From Sphingobium abikonense NBRC 16140 (GTDB lineage: Bacteria > Pseudomonadota > Alphaproteobacteria > Sphingomonadales > Sphingomonadaceae), in the NCBI RefSeq assembly GCF_001598335.1, contig NZ_BCYT01000001.1:1-64000 (forward strand): a stretch of DNA of 64,000 nt. Reading direction: 5' to 3'. Position numbers and translations under genes: made by a program. The notes beneath the pieces are model-generated. The model made no database searches. It was not told where the DNA came from and saw nothing but the letters and a program-made list of their open reading frames with translations. Every line of letters starts with the position of its first letter. Within the stretch, counting starts at the first letter, position 1. Below, one piece after another: positions 15,988 through 26,952 of this stretch.

Positions 15988-17290
15988 TTGTCGGAAGGGA
16001 GAACAAGAGCGGGGGCCCAGAGACTTGGAAGACCGTTTCAGTAGATTCATTAGAAAACACGGGAATCTCAATTCAGCTTGGCAAGCGGTCAAATCCAACT
16101 CTCGCGCTTCGTCCTCACCTTTCGTGCAGGATGAAGCCGCAGCTTTTTTGAGTCAAGAGCAGAGAAAAATAAGATCTATATCGACGCGCCTTCAAAGGAA
16201 TAGCTATAAATTTTCCAAAGCGCGTGGTGTGGCCATTCCCAAACCGGGAAAGGCAAATAAAATACGTCCAATTGTAATTTCGAATGTCGAAGATCGCGTG
16301 GTCCAAAGGTGCGTCTTGGACGCATTGATGAGTGACGACGCCGTTAGAGAAAAGGCGTTTCAGCCTAATAGCTATGGTGGGATACCGAGGCGAGCCGGAC
16401 AGGACTTGGCTGGTGTTCCTGCTGCTATTCAAGCCCTTTTGTGCAGCATAGGGAATGGGGCAACCCATGTTATGATTGCCGATATTGAGGGTTTCTTTAC
16501 GAAATTAAAAAAATCAGATGCAATTGCGCAGGTAGCAAAATTTACTAAAGATAGATTATTTCTAGATTTATTTGAAAAGGCTATTTCGGTCGACCTTGAA
16601 TCCTCGCGAATGATTTGGAAGTATAAATCATCATTCCCCGTGGGTGATATCGGCGTCGCCCAAGGAAATTGTTTGTCTCCTTTTATCGGGAACCTTATTC
16701 TATCTGAATTTGATCAGCAGATGAATGAAGGTGATTGCCGATGTATTCGCTACATCGATGACGTGGTTATTCTTGCTCCCTCGGGTCGGGCAGCTTCTGC
16801 GCGCTTTAGAAAAGCACAGCAATTGCTGGGCGCTCTAGGGATGAATTTTGTCGATGATAAAACAAGTGCGCATCCCGTAGAAGTAATCCAGAAATTCGAA
16901 TATTTGGGTATCGAGTTCTCCAACGGGCTAATGCGTCCGACGAAAAAATCGCGGCAGTCTATTGTTCAAAGGGCAAGAGAGGCTGCGGCTGCCTCTCTGT
17001 TGCAGGCAAAATCTTCAGAGAATATTGGGGATTTTGATAAAAATTATAGCATTCCTAAAACATTAAATAGAATAGCTGGAATGGCTAAGGGTTGGGCGCA
17101 GCACTACATTTTTTGTAACGATATTCAGACAGTCAAAGATATCGATGCCAAAATGCATGAGATTTATCTCGGTTACGCGCAAAAGGCTCAAGACTTAGCC
17201 GATCGACAGCCGCCGGCTTTGGCGGCGGCCATACTGGGTTACAGCGGGGCAGCATCGGTGAAGTTTAAGCCTTTCGAATGGCCAATTTGA
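15962..17290 (+). CDS. Standalone reverse transcriptase (group II intron-like / retron or DRT-type)
   Basis: A 442-codon frame with a full RT palm: fingers KFSKARGVAIPKPGKANK and RPIVISNVEDRVVQR, NSYGG, motif A VMIADIEGFF (D174), VAQGNCLSPFIGNL (QG motif), the catalytic YIDD at 264-267, a YLGIEF motif and a thumb with KGWAQHY. No maturase, endonuclease, protease or nitrilase domain is seen. The only early ATG (15962) lies in repeat B; a TTG at 16025 (just before EDRFSRFIRK) may be the real start. The gene is clearly richer in A+T than its neighbours, a sign of transfer. Known relatives of such lone RTs serve in phage defence with an upstream non-coding RNA, so the duplicated repeat before it is notable. 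The exact RT class is not assigned. Confidence 0.85.
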   Translation: MPRPERIRRCRKGEQERGPRDLEDRFSRFIRKHGNLNSAWQAVKSNSRASSSPFVQDEAAAFLSQEQRKIRSISTRLQRNSYKFSKARGVAIPKPGKANKIRPIVISNVEDRVVQRCVLDALMSDDAVREKAFQPNSYGGIPRRAGQDLAGVPAAIQALLCSIGNGATHVMIADIEGFFTKLKKSDAIAQVAKFTKDRLFLDLFEKAISVDLESSRMIWKYKSSFPVGDIGVAQGNCLSPFIGNLILSEFDQQMNEGDCRCIRYIDDVVILAPSGRAASARFRKAQQLLGALGMNFVDDKTSAHPVEVIQKFEYLGIEFSNGLMRPTKKSRQSIVQRAREAAAASLLQAKSSENIGDFDKNYSIPKTLNRIAGMAKGWAQHYIFCNDIQTVKDIDAKMHEIYLGYAQKAQDLADRQPPALAAAILGYSGAASVKFKPFEWPI

Positions 17291-17299
17291 TGGGGCGGA

Positions 17300-20290
<2,991 letters not shown>

Positions 20291-20368
20291 GAAGGCGTTG
20301 TTCCAGATTTGTTCTGTTCGGGCAAGCGCTGACGCGCCGTCGAGCCGATAGATAGGTGCCCGATCCAT

Positions 20369-20538
20369 GAAGCGAAAGGAGGGTGTTTGGACACGGCGCG
20401 ACGTCGCAATGGGAGAGGGTGCAAAGCTGCAAAGTTGTCTGTGCGATGCTATTTGCGCGCAGTTTTTCAGATGCCAGCAATAGTTGTTGACGGACTTTTT
20501 ATTTCCTTACATTTCTCCTTTTTTCACAGGGGGTTTGG
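20369..20538. other. Promoter region between uvrA and the RTX gene
   Basis: This 170-base divergent spacer is A/T-richer toward its right end (TTTTTATTTCCTTACATTTC). It presumably holds the RTX promoter and the uvrA promoter, although the uvrA leader begins further right of 20290. No LexA box was recognised by eye. Confidence 0.35.
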
Positions 20539-23500
20539 GTGGCTAAACTTAAAGGCGTTCCGCAGCGTAAAAATATGCTGGGCACAGTTGCCGATGATGT
20601 TCTGACAGGAACGGACGGTGCCGATTGGCTAAACGGCGGCACGGGCAACGACAATATCGCGGGCGGCGGGGGTGCGGATATTCTGGATGGGGGAGACGGG
20701 AATGACGTTCTGTTTTCCCATGGCCGAACCAGCGACCTGATCGATCCTTATTTCCCAAACCTTAATGATGCTGTTTCCGACGACAGCTTTACCGACGTCG
20801 ATACATTGCGTGGAGGGGCGGGCGACGATTACCTGTTCGCAGGCTATGGCGACAATGTCGATGGCGGCGAGCAGGATAGTTACGGCAATCGCCTTTATAT
20901 CAACTTTTCCGGCGCCACCGCAGGTGTTGTCGCCGATTTCAGCCGTCTGCAAACGGAGACTTCGATCACCATCGGCGGCGGCGTCATCACCAATATCCAG
21001 AGTGTCAGCTATATACTGGGCAGCGCGTTCGACGACTATCTGGTAGGCCTAGATACATTTTACCCAAGCGGCGACGCCATTTTCGGAGGAGATGGCAACG
21101 ACACCATTGTCGGCACCTATTATTCGGGCTGGGCCAATGGCAGTCTGCATGGCGGGAATGGCGACGACCTGATCGACGCAACGGCGAGCAGCTATGGTGG
21201 CAATGCTTATGGGGATGCGGGAAATGACGTGATTCGCATGGGTCGGGACGGCACGGCATATGGTGGTGACGGAGATGATCAAATCTACGGCGCTTCGGTA
21301 GCATATGGTGACGCCGGCAACGACCTGATCGTCATGAATTCCTACTCATGGGGAGGGGGCTTTGCAGATGGTGGCGCGGGCAATGATGATCTGAGGGCCG
21401 CAAGTGACGGCGGCACTCTGATCGGTGGCGATGGCGCGGATCGACTGACTGGCGGTGCAGGGTCCGACATTCTCTATTCGGCGAGCCTCAATGTGGACGG
21501 ACCTAGCCACGACATGGGGCGCGAGGTCGATCATCTTTCCGGTGGCGACGGTACGGACACGATTTGGGCGGGCTATGGCGATAGCGCGGATGGGGGAGAC
21601 GGTGAGGACTATCTGTCCTACTCCTTTGGTGGCGCGCAGGAAGCCATCAACATTAATACGTCGATGTTTCAAACGTCTTCGCTCGTCATCGGCGGGGGCA
21701 CGATTCAGAATTTCGAGTATCTGTCACGATTACGTGGCAGCGAATTTGGCGATACCATCGTCGCCACGGCAAATATCGGTCAACTGACCATCGATGCTGG
21801 CGCGGGCGATGACGTGATCACTACCAATGGTAACGTCTTCATGGTGATGGGCGGTGCCGGTAACGACTTGCTGTTCAGCAGCACGTCCCCTGATATGTTC
21901 GATGGCGGAGAAGGCGTCGATACGGTGAGCTATGTGCAGGCGGCCAGTCGTATCGTCATCAGGCTGGGTTATTTCGGAGGTGGCGGCTCTGGCGTCGACT
22001 GGTTGAAGAATGTCGAAAATCTGAATGGATCGCGATTTAATGACGAAATGTCGGGCAATGAACTCGACAACCAGATTAACGGTGGCGCCGGCGATGACGA
22101 AATCTATGGCCGCGAAGGCAACGACACGCTGATCGGGGCCGAGGGGGCAGATTATCTCGACGGCGGATTCGGGAACGATGTGCTTGATGGTGGCGACGGG
22201 CTGGATACGCTGATCGGGGGACAGGGCGACGACCTGTATCTCGATAGCGATGGCACGGATGTCATCATCGAGGCTGCTGGCGAGGGCATCGATACCCTGT
22301 CGACTTACGCTTCTTCGTACAATCTTGGCGCAAATCTCGAAAAGCTCTATTTTATCGGCTCCGGGAATTTCCGGGGTGTCGGTAATGATCTGGATAATGA
22401 CGTCAGCTCCATATTGTCGGATGGCGACGACTGGCTGAGCGGCCTGGGTGGCGACGACAATCTGTTCGCCGGCGCTGGCAATGACCTGTTGGATGGCGGT
22501 GTCGGTGCCGACCGCATGTTTGGCGGCTTGGGCAATGACACCTTTGTTGTCGATGCGATGGGCGATCAAGCCATTGAATTTGCCGGCGAAGGTTTCGACA
22601 CAGTCAATGCCAGCATCAGCTATACGCTGTCCGCCAATGTCGAATCGTTACGGTTCATCGGGGCAAAGGGCGCCGTTGATGGGCATGGCAATGCGGGCAA
22701 CAACTGGTTGAATGCAGCATGGGTCGATGTCGCGCCGGCGGCTGGCACGCAAATCCGGCTCTATGGCGAGGGCGGCGCCGATAATCTGCTCGGTTCGCGC
22801 TATGGCGACCTGCTGGATGGGGGCACGGGCGTCGACAGCATGACGGGCGGTGCTGGCAATGACCGCTATATCGTCGACAACGCCGCCGACATGGTGATCG
22901 AGCAGGCGGGCCAGGGGTTCGACACGGTCGATACCAGCATCAGCTATAGGCTGGGCGATAATGTCGAAGCGTTGCGCCTGATGGGCGTGACCGGGGCGGT
23001 CGACGCGCACGGCAATGCGGGCAACAACTGGCTGAACGCCGTGTGGGTCAATGTCGCGCCGGCTGCTGGCACGCAAATCCGGCTCTATGGCGACGGAGGA
23101 AATGACGATCTGCAGGGATCGCGTTATGATGACCTGCTGGATGGCGGGACCGGCGCGGACCGGATGGCCGGTGGATACGGCAATGACAGCTATGTCGTTG
23201 ACAATGCAGGCGATGTCGTCGTCGAACAGGTGGGCGCGGGTTATGACGTCATAACGTCCAGCGTTGGATATGCACTGGGCGCCAATGTCGAGGCGCTGCG
23301 GCTGGTCGGCGTGGCGGCCGGGGCGAGCGTGGTGGCGCAGGGCAACGACCTCAACAATGAATTGAACGCTGTATATGTCGATCAGCAGGCGAAGATCAGC
23401 CTGCTGGGCGGGGGTGGCAACGACCGGCTGCTGGGATCGCGCTATGACGACCTGCTGGACGGCGGCACCGGGGGCGACACGATGCGCGGCGGGCGTGGCA

Positions 23501-24135
23501 ATGACAGCTATGTCGTCGATAGCATGACGGATCTGGTCTATGAGCAGGCGGGTGAGGGCTATGACGTCATCACCAGCAGCGTCGGCTATCGGTTGGGCGC
23601 CAATGTCGAAGGGCTGAGGCTGGTGGGCGTGGCCGAAGGGGCGAGCGTGGTGGCGCAGGGCAATGACCTCAACAACTCGCTGAACGCGGTGTGGGTCGAC
23701 AAGTCGGCCAGCATCAGCCTGCTCGGCCATGGCGGTGACGACACATTGCTGGGGTCGCGCTATGGCGATTTGCTGGATGGCGGGACGGGATCGGACAGGC
23801 TGACCGGCGGCGGCGGCGCGGATCGATTCCATTTCGGCGACGTGCTGAACGCGGCGACCAATGTCGACACGATCCTGGATTTTGAAAAGGGCGTGGATGT
23901 CATCGAACTGGACGATGCCGTGTTTGCCGGGCTGAACCTTGGCAAGCTGGATGCGAGCGCGTTCGTGGCCAATGCCAGCGGCACGGCGACCTCGGCCGAT
24001 CAGCGCATCATCTATGACACGGACAGCGGGCAGCTCTTCTACGACGCGGACGGGTCGCTGGGCGGCGCGGCCGTGCTGTTCGGCGTGGTCGCGGGGCATC
24101 CGCCGCTGACCGGCGCGGATTTCGTCGTGGTGTAA
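20539..24135 (+). CDS. RTX (haemolysin-type) calcium-binding repeat protein
   Basis: A 1198-residue protein starting at GTG 20539 after CACAGGGGG. It carries many GGxGxDxLxGGxGxD nonapeptides from residue about 15 onward (LNGGTGNDNIAG, DGGDGNDVLF, LDGGTGADRMAGG). It lacks a signal peptide, as expected for a type I secretion substrate whose signal is C-terminal. Residues about 750-1100 are four near-identical 106-108-residue units (GSRYDDLLDGGTG to ...GANVEALRLVGVA). The C-terminus (DTILDFEKGVDVIELDD) is the serralysin-like C-terminal RTX module. No catalytic domain is evident, so a surface or adhesin role is likely. No type I secretion genes are adjacent. Confidence 0.9.
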   Translation: MAKLKGVPQRKNMLGTVADDVLTGTDGADWLNGGTGNDNIAGGGGADILDGGDGNDVLFSHGRTSDLIDPYFPNLNDAVSDDSFTDVDTLRGGAGDDYLFAGYGDNVDGGEQDSYGNRLYINFSGATAGVVADFSRLQTETSITIGGGVITNIQSVSYILGSAFDDYLVGLDTFYPSGDAIFGGDGNDTIVGTYYSGWANGSLHGGNGDDLIDATASSYGGNAYGDAGNDVIRMGRDGTAYGGDGDDQIYGASVAYGDAGNDLIVMNSYSWGGGFADGGAGNDDLRAASDGGTLIGGDGADRLTGGAGSDILYSASLNVDGPSHDMGREVDHLSGGDGTDTIWAGYGDSADGGDGEDYLSYSFGGAQEAININTSMFQTSSLVIGGGTIQNFEYLSRLRGSEFGDTIVATANIGQLTIDAGAGDDVITTNGNVFMVMGGAGNDLLFSSTSPDMFDGGEGVDTVSYVQAASRIVIRLGYFGGGGSGVDWLKNVENLNGSRFNDEMSGNELDNQINGGAGDDEIYGREGNDTLIGAEGADYLDGGFGNDVLDGGDGLDTLIGGQGDDLYLDSDGTDVIIEAAGEGIDTLSTYASSYNLGANLEKLYFIGSGNFRGVGNDLDNDVSSILSDGDDWLSGLGGDDNLFAGAGNDLLDGGVGADRMFGGLGNDTFVVDAMGDQAIEFAGEGFDTVNASISYTLSANVESLRFIGAKGAVDGHGNAGNNWLNAAWVDVAPAAGTQIRLYGEGGADNLLGSRYGDLLDGGTGVDSMTGGAGNDRYIVDNAADMVIEQAGQGFDTVDTSISYRLGDNVEALRLMGVTGAVDAHGNAGNNWLNAVWVNVAPAAGTQIRLYGDGGNDDLQGSRYDDLLDGGTGADRMAGGYGNDSYVVDNAGDVVVEQVGAGYDVITSSVGYALGANVEALRLVGVAAGASVVAQGNDLNNELNAVYVDQQAKISLLGGGGNDRLLGSRYDDLLDGGTGGDTMRGGRGNDSYVVDSMTDLVYEQAGEGYDVITSSVGYRLGANVEGLRLVGVAEGASVVAQGNDLNNSLNAVWVDKSASISLLGHGGDDTLLGSRYGDLLDGGTGSDRLTGGGGADRFHFGDVLNAATNVDTILDFEKGVDVIELDDAVFAGLNLGKLDASAFVANASGTATSADQRIIYDTDSGQLFYDADGSLGGAAVLFGVVAGHPPLTGADFVVV
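22801..23790 (+). repeat. 318-324-bp tandem units inside the RTX gene
   Basis: The unit start TATGxCGACCTGCTGGA recurs at 22801, 23125, 23443 and 23761, spacings 324, 318 and 318 bp. Stretches are almost identical at the DNA level, for example the segments beginning GCTGGCACGCAAATCCGG at 22741 and 23061 and GGGGCGAGCGTGGTGGCGCA at about 23320 and 23640. Copy-number change by recombination is plausible. Confidence 0.8.
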
Positions 24136-24145
24136 AGCCGCATGG

Positions 24146-24173
24146 GGCCAGCCCGTCGACAAACGGGCTGGCC
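24146..24173 (+). terminator. Hairpin terminator after the RTX gene
   Basis: GGCCAGCCCGT (24146-24156) pairs perfectly with ACGGGCTGGCC (24163-24173) around CGACAA. It lies 10 bases after the RTX stop. A T-run is lacking, but the 11-bp stem and position fit termination. Confidence 0.65.
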
Positions 24174-24205
24174 AAGCGGGCGCGCAGCGGGCAGAGGGGC
24201 GGGTG

Positions 24206-25024
24206 ATGCGTGCGCCTGATCCTTCCGCCTTCATCGCCGCGGGCGCGAGCGCGCAGGTGTATCGGATCGACGGCGGGCGGGTGCTCAAGCTGTTTCATGC
24301 CGGGATCGACCCGTCCATCGTCGCGCGCGAATATGCGATCGCGCGGGTGGTGCAGGCGAGCGGCCTGCCGGTGCCTACGGTGTTCGGCGAAGCGCGGGTC
24401 GAGGGGCGGCAGGCGATCATCTATGCCGAGATGCGCGGCCCCAATCTGCTGACTTATATGGCGCGCCATCCGCACCGTGCGGCCTGGGCGCTGGAGCAGA
24501 TGGCGCAGCTTCAGGCGCGTATCCATCAGTGCCATGCGCCGACGCTGCGCAGTCGCAAGGGCGTGCTGGCGGAGGATATCGCCGCCGCCGACATAAGCGA
24601 GCCGCTGCGGGAGGCGGCGATCGCGCGGCTGGACCTGCTGAATGAAGGCGACCGGCTGACCCATGGCGACCTGCATCCCGGCAACCTGATCGTGACAGAG
24701 GCGGGGGTCGCCGTGATCGATTGGTCGCGCGCGGCGTGCGGGACGATCGCCACCGATCTGGTGCGCACCGAAATGGTGATGCGCTTTGGCCCGGCGCGCG
24801 GGGGTGGCGACGTGGCGCGGGGGGAGGCGATGATGCGGGACGCGGCGGCGGCCTGGTATCTGCGGCGCTGTCGCGCGCGCACCGGGCTAGACAAGGAGGC
24901 GCTGATCGCGTGGCAAGCGCTGGTGGCGCTGGCCTGGATGCGCCAGCGTGCGCCGGCGCGGGACGCGGCCTTCGCCGACTATGTCGCCCGGGCGTTGCGC
25001 GAGGCGGGGTTGCCGCCGCTGTAA
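24206..25024 (+). CDS. APH-type phosphotransferase
   Basis: A 272-residue kinase-like protein of the aminoglycoside/homoserine phosphotransferase (APH) family. It shows an N-lobe (QVYRIDGGRVLKLF, probable ATP lysine in VLKLF), the catalytic HGDLHPGN loop and the metal-binding VIDWS segment. Natural substrates in this family include sugars, amino alcohols and thiamine as well as drugs, so resistance should not be assumed. ATG 24206 is taken; a GTG one codon earlier is equally possible, and GCAGAGGGGC precedes both. It follows the RTX gene after a terminator and is probably independent. Confidence 0.85.
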   Translation: MRAPDPSAFIAAGASAQVYRIDGGRVLKLFHAGIDPSIVAREYAIARVVQASGLPVPTVFGEARVEGRQAIIYAEMRGPNLLTYMARHPHRAAWALEQMAQLQARIHQCHAPTLRSRKGVLAEDIAAADISEPLREAAIARLDLLNEGDRLTHGDLHPGNLIVTEAGVAVIDWSRAACGTIATDLVRTEMVMRFGPARGGGDVARGEAMMRDAAAAWYLRRCRARTGLDKEALIAWQALVALAWMRQRAPARDAAFADYVARALREAGLPPL

Positions 25025-25610
25025 GCCGTTGCGGGGGCGCGCGCCTGCCTCCATGTCGTTGGTCGGCGCTGGCCGCCCCCTGGTCGGCGAGGGATGCCGC
25101 CGGGCGGGATCGGGCGGCGGATCGTCGAAGGACGGCTGCCATGCACGGCCCGTCCACTATGATCGATCATGTTAAGGCACGGTTCACCGCTGATAGCGTC
25201 GTCTGCCTTTCGACAGTTTATCCCGATCCGGAGTGCCCGACAGCGCCTGGATACGCCCCCGGCCTTCCCTTGCGCCGGGGGCGTTTTCCTTTGCGGGACG
25301 GTTTCGTTACGATTCGGATATTCCCTTACGGTGCCCTGTCGTTTGCAGCCCGGGCCATGTCGTTCGTCGCACCGTTCGTCCCCCGCCTGTCCCCCCTTTG
25401 TCGATGGCAGCGCCGTTCGCCGACCTGGCGTGCGCCCGGTCGAAGCGGGCGCGCGGCCGGATCATGCCGGGCCTAGAAGGATGAGGCGAACGGGAGAGGA
25501 GCCGTCAAACCCCACCAGACCCCGACAGGCTCCGCCCGGTCGCACCCAGCGCCGCGACGCCCCCCTAACAGGCGGCGCGGGTCATGACAGAGATATGAGG
25601 AGATTTGCCC
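25025..25610. other. 586-bp gap with a strong terminator
   Basis: No protein gene is convincing; the open frames are GC-bias shadows. A terminator sits at 25253-25284 with no obvious gene before it, so the 100-150 bases upstream could be a small RNA. Confidence 0.5.
25253..25284 (+). terminator. Rho-independent terminator without an assigned gene
   Basis: ACGCCCCCGGC (25253-25263) pairs perfectly with GCCGGGGGCGT (25274-25284), followed by TTTCCTTT. It is a textbook terminator on the plus strand, about 230 bases past the APH-type gene. It may end that transcript or a small RNA. Confidence 0.75.
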
Positions 25611-25964
25611 ATGTTCCGTATGTTCGCGGTTGCCGCACCCGCCATCGCCGCTTTCGCCCTGACCGCCGGCACCGCCCAGGCGGAGGATTTTGTGTCCAAT
25701 GGCCGCACCGCCCAGGTCTATCATGGCGACCTGAACCTGGCCGATGCCGCGCAGCAGAGGACGCTGCGCAGCCGCATCGCCCGCGCCGCCGCCCGCGTCT
25801 GTTCCTCGAGCGACCGGATGACGGCGCTGTCCTGCAAGTCCAAGGCGATCGCCCATGTCGAAGCGCCGATGGCCGCCGCCATCGCCCGCGCCGAAACCGG
25901 CGAACGCTATGCCGATGCGGGCGGCGAGACGCTCAAGGAAAGGCGGGCGATCGTCGGTAACTGA
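25611..25964 (+). CDS. UrcA family protein
   Basis: A 117-residue secreted protein with a signal peptide (MFRMFAVAAPAIAAFALTA to about 24, cleavage after AQA). Its body fits the UrcA pattern of sphingomonads: the strand AQVYHGDLNLADAAQQRTL, the helix SRIARAAARVCSSS and a second cysteine (LSCKSKAIAHV) probably in a disulfide. UrcA proteins have no established function. ATG 25611 is preferred over TTG 25605 because AGGAG lies nine bases upstream. A terminator follows at 25991. Confidence 0.85.
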   Translation: MFRMFAVAAPAIAAFALTAGTAQAEDFVSNGRTAQVYHGDLNLADAAQQRTLRSRIARAAARVCSSSDRMTALSCKSKAIAHVEAPMAAAIARAETGERYADAGGETLKERRAIVGN

Positions 25965-25990
25965 CGCGGTGCCCCGCGCAGCAAGGAAAA

Positions 25991-26013
25991 AGGCCCGGAG
26001 GTGATCCGGGCCT
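25991..26013 (+). terminator. Rho-independent terminator after the UrcA gene
   Basis: AGGCCCGGA (25991-25999) pairs with TCCGGGCCT (26005-26013) and is followed by TTT; AAAAA precedes it. It can act in both directions between the UrcA gene and the convergent SDR gene. Confidence 0.88.
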
Positions 26014-26051
26014 TTTCTGGTGCGTGGCGCCTTTGGGCGAGGAGGGCATCG

Positions 26052-26903
26052 TCAACCGTTGACGATCATGCCGCCATTGGGGTGGAGCACCTGCCCGCTC
26101 ATATAGCTGGCGTCCTGGCAGGCGAGGAAGAGAAAGGCGGGCGCGACTTCATTGGGCTGGCCCGGCCGGCCCATGGGGGTGGATTCGCCGAAATGTTCGA
26201 GCTTTTCCTCGCTCGCGCCGCCGCAGGGATTGAGCGGGGTCCAGATCGGGCCGGGCGCGACCGCGTTGACGCGGATGCCCTTGTCGATCAGATTTTCTGA
26301 CAGGCTGCGGGTGAAGGCCGTGATCGCGCCCTTGGTGCTGCTATAGTCGAGCAGCTCGGACGCGCCCTGATACATGGTGACGGACGTGCAGTTGACGATC
26401 GCCGCGCCGTCCTTGAGATGCGGGCGCGCGGCCTGCGTCAGGAAGAACATGCCGAAGATGTTGGTCTGGAAGGTGCGGCGCAGCTGATCCTCGGTAATGT
26501 CGGTAATGTCCTGATCGGGATGCTGTTCGCCGGCATTGTTGACCAGAATGTCGAGCTTGCCGAAACGGTCGATGACCTGGGCGATGGCGCTGTCGCAAAA
26601 AGCCTTGTCGCCGACGTCACCGGCGATGGTGAGCGCCTGTCGTCCTTCGGCTTCGACGATGTCGGCGGTTTTGCGCGCGTCGTCATGTTCGCACAGATAG
26701 AGGATGGCGACGTCGGCGCCTTCGCGGGCGTAGAGCGCGGCGACGGCGCGGCCGATGCCGCTGTCCGCGCCGGTGACGAGCGCCACCTTGCCTTCCAGCC
26801 GTCCCGAGCCGGGATAGCGCGGTTCCCATTCGGGCTTGGGATCAAGCCCTGACTCATGGCCGGGCAGGCCGTCTTCGCGGATCATGTCTTCATAATGGCT
26901 CAT
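26052..26903 (-). CDS. SDR family oxidoreductase (general stress protein 39-like)
   Basis: A 283-residue short-chain dehydrogenase of the YhdF/YdaD/GSP39-like branch, with a long N-terminal extension (DGLPGHESGLDPKPEWEPRY) typical of that branch. The NAD(P) motif is TGADSGIG, the NNAG segment follows, and the catalytic YSSTK supplies Tyr and Lys. Such proteins are often stress-induced. ATG 26903 has AGGAGAG just upstream; the longer frame from 26936 is not needed. The substrate cannot be inferred. Confidence 0.9.
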   Translation of the reverse strand: MSHYEDMIREDGLPGHESGLDPKPEWEPRYPGSGRLEGKVALVTGADSGIGRAVAALYAREGADVAILYLCEHDDARKTADIVEAEGRQALTIAGDVGDKAFCDSAIAQVIDRFGKLDILVNNAGEQHPDQDITDITEDQLRRTFQTNIFGMFFLTQAARPHLKDGAAIVNCTSVTMYQGASELLDYSSTKGAITAFTRSLSENLIDKGIRVNAVAPGPIWTPLNPCGGASEEKLEHFGESTPMGRPGQPNEVAPAFLFLACQDASYMSGQVLHPNGGMIVNG

Positions 26904-26952
26904 GGGGGCTCTCCTTCGCAAAAGAGGCCAACACATGCCGCACCGCTTTTGT

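Noticed and set aside
15962..17290. Group II intron
   Set aside because: The protein ends soon after the thumb with no endonuclease domain, and no domain V hairpin was found before uvrA at 17300.
22648..24288. 546-codon minus-strand frame opposite the RTX repeats
   Set aside because: Repetitive composition mirrors the RTX repeats on the real strand.
24206..25024. Aminoglycoside resistance gene
   Set aside because: Only the general APH fold is visible; the family has many metabolic substrates and no resistance-gene context is present.
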